Shown here: one piece after another, positions 7,178 through 12,043 of the stretch
Position numbering within the stretch: the stretch's first letter is position 1
Layout: every line of letters begins with the position of its first letter
Source: an uncultured Rhizobiaceae group bacterium
GTDB lineage: Bacteria > Pseudomonadota > Alphaproteobacteria > Rhizobiales > Rhizobiaceae
Length of the DNA: 12,043 nt
Direction: 5' to 3'
NCBI GenBank assembly: GCA_938009335.1
Contig: CALLHT010000055.1
Span: 1-12,043 of the forward strand
Made by a program: the position numbers and the translations under genes
Notes under the pieces: model-generated
Told to the model about the DNA's origin: nothing
The model's input: only the letters and a program-made list of their open reading frames with translations
The model's database searches: none

Positions 7178-8377
7178 CTAAAGCCCCAAGAAAAACTGAA
7201 TTACAAAAGCATTTGTAATATCGACGAAGAATGCGCCCACGAGTGGAAGTATGATGAATGCTGTTGGTGCTGGTCCATGGGTTTTAGTTACCGCAGTCAT
7301 GTTTGCAATTGCAGTTGGCGTTGCTCCCAAAGAGAAACCAGCAAATCCTGCGCTTAGCACGGTTGCTTTATAATCTTTCCCCATAAATCTGAAGAGTATG
7401 AAGACAATAAACAGGACTGCCGTGATTGCTTGTATGCCTAAAAGAATGAGTAATGGACCAGCGAGGTTCGCGATTGACCAAAGCTGCATACCCATCAATG
7501 ACATGGCTATGAAAAGGCTTAGTGACAAATCGGAAATCACCGCGAGCGCTTTTGTTCTGGCAGGCCAATGAATGTCCGGTAACGCGTTTGGTATTGTATT
7601 TGACATTGCAATCGCGACCATCAGACATGACACGAATAGTGGAAGTTTAAGTCCGACTGCGGCAACGACCTGATTTAGCAAAAAGCCCAAAATAATTGCT
7701 ATATGAAGCGTCAGTAGTACTGCCATCAAGTTCACATGATTGATCTGCTGGTTGTCTTGATCTGCATGAGGAAGCCCAACGGAAGGGGCTTCATCTTTTA
7801 AGCCTGACAGCTTGTGTTTGCCTAGAAGGTATTTCGCAATAGGGCCACCTAGAAGACTTGCAATCACCAAGCCGAGAGTTGCCGAAGCAACTCCGATTTC
7901 GAGTGCATTGCTAACGCCATGATTTGTCGAAATTTCAGGAGCCCATGCGATGGTCGTTCCATGGCCACCAATCAGAGACGCAGAACCTGTAAGAATTCCC
8001 ATAGCTGTTGGCAATCCTAATATTGAAGCGATTGTAACACCTACGATGTCTTGAATAACGATATAGCTAAGGGTTAGGCCTAATAAAATAAGAAGTGGTT
8101 TTCCGCCAGCAATGAGATCACTCAGACGGGCATTGAGGCCAATCGCTGTAAAGAAATAAACCAGCAGCACATCACGGATTGAAAGGTCATAGTTTAATTC
8201 AGTTCCCGTAGTGAGAAACAAAGCAAGCGATAAAACAGAAGCTATGATGCCGCCTGTGACGGGTTCGGGGATATTATATTCACGTAGAATACCCACTCGT
8301 TTGGTAAGAGCCATGCCAGCAAAATAAACAAGAATACCAATCGTGACCGCTAAAAAACTATCTACTTCAAATGTCAT
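7178..8377 (-). CDS. gltS: Sodium/glutamate symporter
   Basis: 399 residues, the usual GltS length, colinear with E. coli GltS. It imports L-glutamate across the inner membrane driven by Na+. Conserved segments in order: YNIPEPVTGG near 35, FFTAIGLNA near 75, the first re-entrant motif SLIGGHGT (GGHGT at 137-141), NALEIGVASATLGLV, the mid-protein hydrophilic loop near 195-215, SLSLFIAMSLMGMQLW, and the second re-entrant motif GATPTAIANM at 351-360, then PLVGAFFVDITNA near the end. Ten or so membrane helices are visible. The ATG follows the stop of the upstream K+ channel gene by only 4 bases and has a weak ribosome site (GAAGAA), so translation is probably coupled to the channel gene. Base composition is AT-richer than carB or aqpZ. 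Confidence 0.97.
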   Translation of the reverse strand: MTFEVDSFLAVTIGILVYFAGMALTKRVGILREYNIPEPVTGGIIASVLSLALFLTTGTELNYDLSIRDVLLVYFFTAIGLNARLSDLIAGGKPLLILLGLTLSYIVIQDIVGVTIASILGLPTAMGILTGSASLIGGHGTTIAWAPEISTNHGVSNALEIGVASATLGLVIASLLGGPIAKYLLGKHKLSGLKDEAPSVGLPHADQDNQQINHVNLMAVLLTLHIAIILGFLLNQVVAAVGLKLPLFVSCLMVAIAMSNTIPNALPDIHWPARTKALAVISDLSLSLFIAMSLMGMQLWSIANLAGPLLILLGIQAITAVLFIVFILFRFMGKDYKATVLSAGFAGFSLGATPTAIANMTAVTKTHGPAPTAFIILPLVGAFFVDITNAFVIQFFLGL

Positions 8378-8381
8378 GGTT

Positions 8382-8813
8382 TTATTCTTCGCCTAAATGA
8401 TTGGGTAGAATTTTACCGAGTATTGCAACAAGAATTGCGGTGCTGACGCCGAAGTTTAAAAGGCCTGTTACAGAAGCCATGGCACCAAAGACTTTATATT
8501 CATCGCTTAATATCACATCGCCGTAGCCAAGCGTTGTGTAGGTGACCAGAGAAAAGTAAATAGCTTCAAAAAGTGCGGGAAGAGCGCCAAGCCAAATAAG
8601 CACGACAGCCCATATCCAGACTTGAAGTGTATGAGAAATAATTAAAAGCGCGAAAGTTCCTGCAATAGGGACGAACAGCTTGAAAAATCTTGAAGACGGA
8701 TGAAACTGGTCATTTCTCGTTTTTAAATACCCAACCCACCAGATTATCAGGATCAAATGCACCAAAGAGCATGCGCCGAGAACAAGGCTCCCCCAGAAAA
8801 TTTGTGCCGTCAT
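8382..8813 (-). CDS. Small potassium channel, pore-only (ion channel 2 family)
   Basis: 143 residues. The K+ selectivity filter TTLGYGD is at 93-99, preceded by a pore helix (AIYFSLVTY), and is intact for K+ selection. Membrane segments are seen at about 5-30, 46-77 (long, perhaps with a break) and 108-133, so there is one extra N-terminal helix compared with a KcsA-type two-helix channel. No RCK, cyclic-nucleotide or other ligand domain follows: only about ten residues (KILPNHLGEE) remain after the last helix, and how the pore is gated cannot be told. The product should let K+ move down its gradient across the inner membrane. It is the first gene of a two-gene unit with gltS. The ATG at 8813-8811 has no strong ribosome site. 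Similar short channel genes are common and mostly unstudied. Confidence 0.9.
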   Translation of the reverse strand: MTAQIFWGSLVLGACSLVHLILIIWWVGYLKTRNDQFHPSSRFFKLFVPIAGTFALLIISHTLQVWIWAVVLIWLGALPALFEAIYFSLVTYTTLGYGDVILSDEYKVFGAMASVTGLLNFGVSTAILVAILGKILPNHLGEE

Positions 8814-8887
8814 TTTGTTGTGTGTCCACTATCAATGCGTAGTAGGTGTGTTAATTATAGTTCAATGTGTCCCAAAGGTTGTTGTTC
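8814..8887. promoter_or_regulatory. Divergent promoter region of the channel-gltS and RND efflux operons
   Basis: Only 74 bp separate the two start codons. On the minus strand a perfect TATAAT (8859-8854) is a good -10 for the channel gene, though no good -35 is seen at the right distance; transcription would begin near 8847. An imperfect dyad, CCACTA (8826-8831) and TAGTAGG (8840-8846), overlaps that start. The plus-strand promoter of the efflux genes is not clear. Any regulator bound here could affect both operons. Confidence 0.4.
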
Positions 8888-10135
8888 ATGTCAAAGTTTA
8901 TTTTGCCCGTTCTTCTTGTTTGTGTGTTCGCCCTTTCCGCATGCTCACCCGAGGAACAACAAGAGGCGAAAGAGGTTATACGCCCGGTAAAAACGGTAAC
9001 TGTTAAAGCTGCGACCATTGTTGAGCAAAAAACCTATCCGGCAATTGTTCTTCCCGCTCAGCAGGCCGAGTTGTCTTTCAGAAGCTCCGGCCAGATTATA
9101 GAGATGTCGATAAAAGCAGCATCCTTGGTCAAGGAAGATGATGTCATCGCGAAACTGGATACACGTGATTTTATTTCTCAGGTAACCGCCCTTGAAAGCC
9201 AGATGGAGCAAGCGCAAGCACAATTGGATGGATTGACTTCCGGTGCTCGTGCAGAAGACGTTGCCTCATTGAAGGCCGGGATCGTTGCAGCAGAAGCGCA
9301 AGTCAACGCTGCAAGACAGCAAATGAGCCGCACTCGACAACTGTTTGACAAAGGTATTGTTGCGAAAGCGAAACTGGATGGTGATAAAGCAAATCTTGAT
9401 GTTGCTGAGGCGCAATTGGAGTCGGCCCGCCAAGAACTCATCAAAGGCGAAACGGGTGGGCGTAAGGAAGAGGTTGCCGCTCAAATCGCTGCAATAAAGG
9501 GCATAGAAGCAAACCTCAATGTGGCCAAAGATAATCTAGCCAATGCAACGTTGCGCGCTCCGTTTGACGGTATTATTGCTCAACGAGATGTAGATAATTT
9601 TGCCAACATTCAAGCAAAACAGACCATTGTTGTTCTGCAAAAACTAGACAAGTTAGAGTTAGCATTTGACATCCCCGGACCTGATGTTGCGCGTACTGAT
9701 CGAAGTAATCCGCCTGCAATAAAGGTGCGATTAGATGCGATCAAAGGGCAAGAGTATGATGCTGAATTGGCAGAATTTAATACAATCGCTAATAGCGCTA
9801 CACAGACCTTCACAGGCCGCGTTGCAATTGAACAACCCACTGGTGCAACCATTTTGCCGGGCATGACTGGGCAAGTCAGTCTGATCGCAAACTCTACAGC
9901 AACTCCCGTAATCAATATTCCGGCAACCGCGCTTGCCTCCGAACCTGATGGCAGCACGTACGTTTGGATTGTTAACGACAACAAGGCTGTAAAACGCCCG
10001 GTTAAAACGAGCGCTTTTGCAGGAGCAGACGTTTCTATAAACGATGGCCTGACTGATGATGATGTGGTTGTTACAGCGGGCGTATCGTTTCTTCAAGAAG
10101 GTATGAAAGTCAGAGTGACAGCAGGTAAGGAATAA
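8888..10135 (+). CDS. RND efflux periplasmic adaptor, lipoprotein (HlyD/MFP family)
   Basis: 415 residues from the ATG at 8888. That start has an AAAGG ribosome site 9 bases upstream and gives a clean lipoprotein signal with lipobox LSAC, Cys19. A GTG at 8867 is possible but has no such site. The Ser after the Cys does not suggest inner-membrane retention, yet most such adaptors sit on the inner-membrane side. The first half of the lipoyl/barrel-sandwich domain is near 62-85 (LSFRSSGQI). A long alpha-helical hairpin spans about 95-215, with two similar turns, GARAEDV and GGRKEEV. The second lipoyl half follows at 222-245 (LRAPFDGIIAQRDV). A beta-barrel and membrane-proximal domain complete the protein (GATILPGMTGQVSL, IPATALAS). 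It bridges the pump encoded next, 4 bp downstream, to an outer-membrane channel not in this window. Confidence 0.95.
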   Translation: MSKFILPVLLVCVFALSACSPEEQQEAKEVIRPVKTVTVKAATIVEQKTYPAIVLPAQQAELSFRSSGQIIEMSIKAASLVKEDDVIAKLDTRDFISQVTALESQMEQAQAQLDGLTSGARAEDVASLKAGIVAAEAQVNAARQQMSRTRQLFDKGIVAKAKLDGDKANLDVAEAQLESARQELIKGETGGRKEEVAAQIAAIKGIEANLNVAKDNLANATLRAPFDGIIAQRDVDNFANIQAKQTIVVLQKLDKLELAFDIPGPDVARTDRSNPPAIKVRLDAIKGQEYDAELAEFNTIANSATQTFTGRVAIEQPTGATILPGMTGQVSLIANSTATPVINIPATALASEPDGSTYVWIVNDNKAVKRPVKTSAFAGADVSINDGLTDDDVVVTAGVSFLQEGMKVRVTAGKE

Positions 10136-10139
10136 TTCC

Positions 10140-12043
10140 ATGAACCTTGCCAAATTCGCTATTGAGAAGCGTGTAATCTCAGCCCTTGCGACCCTTTTGA
10201 TATTGTTCATGGGTTACTTCGCTTATACACAATTGCCGCGTTTTGAAGACCCCGAATTTATCATCCGTCAAGCGCAGGTGATTACTCCTTATCCGGGCGC
10301 GACCGCATCTGAAGTTGAGGCTGAAGTTACGGATAGAATTGAAAATTCGATCCAGCAGTTGCAAGGCGTGAAAGAAGTGAAATCGGTTTCTACCGCAGGT
10401 CTGTCTGAGGTCACCGTGGAATTCACAATCAAATCGACTAAAACACGACCTGCATTGCAGCAAAAGTTTGCAGCACTTAGGGCAAAGATTTCAGATACTG
10501 AAAATCAAATGCCACCGAATGCGATTGCGCCAACCGTCTATGATGATTTTGGCGATGTGTACGCGCTTTATTACGCCATCACGGGTGATGGGTATTCGCT
10601 GTCAGAATTAAAAGACTACGCAAAGCAACTCCAAAAAGAATTGGTCTTGGTGGATGGGGTTTCCAAGGTGCTGTTAGCCGGCGACCCGCAAGAAATCATT
10701 TATCTTGAATATAATCCCTCACAATTGGGGCAGCTTGGTTTATCTTCTGGACAAGTGGCGCAATTGCTTGAAGGCCAAAATCTTGTTGCACCTGCGGGCT
10801 CCATTGAGACTGGTGCGACGCGTACCGCCATTCGTCTTGGAGCAGGCGTTCCAAACATCGAAGCACTGGGTGAAATTTACATCAACAATGCTGAAGGTGG
10901 GCAGTCTTTCCGCATCAAAGACATTGCAACGATACGTCAGGGCTTCAAAGAGCCTGAAGGAAAACGTTTGTTCCGTGATGGTCAACCAGCCATAGCGCTC
11001 GGAATTTCCAATACCACCGGTGGCAATGTGGTCAAGATGGGTAAGGCTGTAAAAGCACGTATTGATGAGCTTGAAAAAGACCAGCCTCTGGGGATAGAGA
11101 TTTTCCCGATTTCAGATCAAGCGGCTTCCGTTGAAGTATCTGTGAATGACTTTGTTGTAAACGTCATGCTCGCTCTGGCCATTGTCATTGGAACGCTGCT
11201 GGTTTTCATGGGACTGCGTAGCGGTCTTTTGATGGGCGGTATTTTGCTGGTTACTGTCGCTGGCACATTGATTGGTATGTGGGCCTATGGTCTCGACATG
11301 CAACGCATTTCACTTGGCGCATTAATAATCGCTTTGGGTATGCTGGTGGACAATGCCATCGTGGTTGTTGAAAGCACTTTGGTCAGGACGCAAAAAGGCG
11401 AAGATACCGCAACCGCCGCAGCTGCCGTTGTTGAACAAACCAAATGGCCCTTATTAGGTGGTACAGTTGTTGGCTTTCTTGCCTTCTCTGCTATTGGCTT
11501 TTCGCCCGACAACACGGGTGAATATGCAGGCTCGCTATTTTGGACAATTTCAATCGCGTTGTTATTCAGTTGGTTGGTTGCAGTTTGGCTCACGCCGTAT
11601 TTCTGTACATTGCTTTTAAAACCATCAACAACAGAAACTGCCGAAAAGCCTGAGCATATAATTCTAAGCGGCTACCGCAAGTTTCTGAATTTGGCTTTAC
11701 GTCTTCGATGGATTACCATCGCTGTGGTCTTGGCATTGTTTGTTTCATCACTTGCGGCCTTTAGTTTGGTCAAACAAGGTTTCTTCCCAACGTCTACACG
11801 AGCGCAATTTGTTGTCGATTTTAATCTGCCAGAAAGTACAACAGAAATTCAGGTCACCAAAGACTTGGCAAAGATTGAAAAATGGATACGTGAGCAAGAC
11901 GGGGTGACTGGCACGAACTCAGTCGTCAATGGCGGGCACCTACGTTTTATGTTGACTTATTCAGCCGAAAGCGGAAATCCTGCCTATGGTCAGATTTTGG
12001 TTGATGTAACGGACTATAACGCAATTGATGCACTGATCCCCAC
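10140..12043 (+). CDS. RND efflux pump, inner-membrane permease (3' end outside window)
   Basis: 634 full codons are visible of a protein normally just over 1000 residues. The ATG at 10140 lies 4 bases after the adaptor stop, with AAGG in the adaptor's last codons as ribosome site. TM1 is at about 10-30, then the first periplasmic porter region (PRFEDPEF, YPGATASEVE, QQLQGVKEV). TM2-TM6 lie at about 338-490. TM4 holds GMLVDNAIVVVE, with Asp404 matching AcrB Asp407 and Asn405 in the place of AcrB Asp408, both part of the proton relay in AcrB. TM7 begins near 520, followed by KQGFFPTSTRAQFVV and NLPEST at the start of the second porter region. The layout fits a proton-driven exporter of hydrophobic or amphiphilic compounds (HAE-like) rather than a metal pump; the substrate is unknown. 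The second half, with the TM10 Lys, is outside the window. AT-richer than the left part of the window. Confidence 0.96.
   Translation, partial: MNLAKFAIEKRVISALATLLILFMGYFAYTQLPRFEDPEFIIRQAQVITPYPGATASEVEAEVTDRIENSIQQLQGVKEVKSVSTAGLSEVTVEFTIKSTKTRPALQQKFAALRAKISDTENQMPPNAIAPTVYDDFGDVYALYYAITGDGYSLSELKDYAKQLQKELVLVDGVSKVLLAGDPQEIIYLEYNPSQLGQLGLSSGQVAQLLEGQNLVAPAGSIETGATRTAIRLGAGVPNIEALGEIYINNAEGGQSFRIKDIATIRQGFKEPEGKRLFRDGQPAIALGISNTTGGNVVKMGKAVKARIDELEKDQPLGIEIFPISDQAASVEVSVNDFVVNVMLALAIVIGTLLVFMGLRSGLLMGGILLVTVAGTLIGMWAYGLDMQRISLGALIIALGMLVDNAIVVVESTLVRTQKGEDTATAAAAVVEQTKWPLLGGTVVGFLAFSAIGFSPDNTGEYAGSLFWTISIALLFSWLVAVWLTPYFCTLLLKPSTTETAEKPEHIILSGYRKFLNLALRLRWITIAVVLALFVSSLAAFSLVKQGFFPTSTRAQFVVDFNLPESTTEIQVTKDLAKIEKWIREQDGVTGTNSVVNGGHLRFMLTYSAESGNPAYGQILVDVTDYNAIDALIP

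Noticed and set aside
8867..8887. GTG start at 8867 for the adaptor
   Set aside because: The ATG at 8888 has AAAGG at good spacing and gives a normal-length lipoprotein signal.

Overview
The window looks like chromosomal DNA of an alphaproteobacterium, probably of the Hyphomicrobiales (Rhizobiales). Three things suggest this. carB stands alone without carA. CarB carries a charged insertion of about 46 residues relative to E. coli CarB, which I recall from rhizobial CarB proteins. One intergenic gap holds a degenerate repeat with the AGCGGACATT core seen in alphaproteobacterial intergenic repeats. Genus cannot be read from the sequence.

Left part (1-6861), GC-richer and mostly core genes. A YpfJ-type membrane-anchored zinc metallopeptidase runs off the left edge on the minus strand. 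Upstream of it, same strand, is a secreted protein with two C-terminal DUF11-type domains, the last ending abruptly. A divergent spacer of about 340 bp, with an 8-bp perfect inverted repeat just before the start codon, leads to carB (large subunit of carbamoyl-phosphate synthase) on the plus strand. carB converges on aqpZ (aquaporin Z, minus strand), and a hairpin between them ends in a T-run in the aqpZ direction. aqpZ has a readable promoter with a perfect 13-bp dyad directly after the -10 box.

Right part (about 6900-12043), visibly AT-richer and more accessory. A 316-bp gap with an imperfect direct repeat is followed by a tightly coupled minus-strand pair: a small K+ channel (TTLGYGD filter) whose stop lies 4 bp before the start of gltS (Na+/glutamate symporter). 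A 74-bp divergent spacer separates this pair from a plus-strand RND efflux operon, made of a lipoprotein periplasmic adaptor and, 4 bp later, an inner-membrane RND pump that runs off the right edge.

How the genes may work together: K+ and glutamate are the classical ion pair of bacterial osmotic adjustment, and an aquaporin lies next to the channel-gltS pair on the same strand. A small osmotic module is a reasonable but untested reading. The adaptor and pump form a tripartite efflux system whose outer-membrane channel is not in view. No tRNA, rRNA, CRISPR, transposase or phage gene was found. I see no clearly undescribed system; the best leads are the channel-gltS pair, the aqpZ operator-like dyad, the carB leader dyad and the Asn in the RND proton-relay motif.
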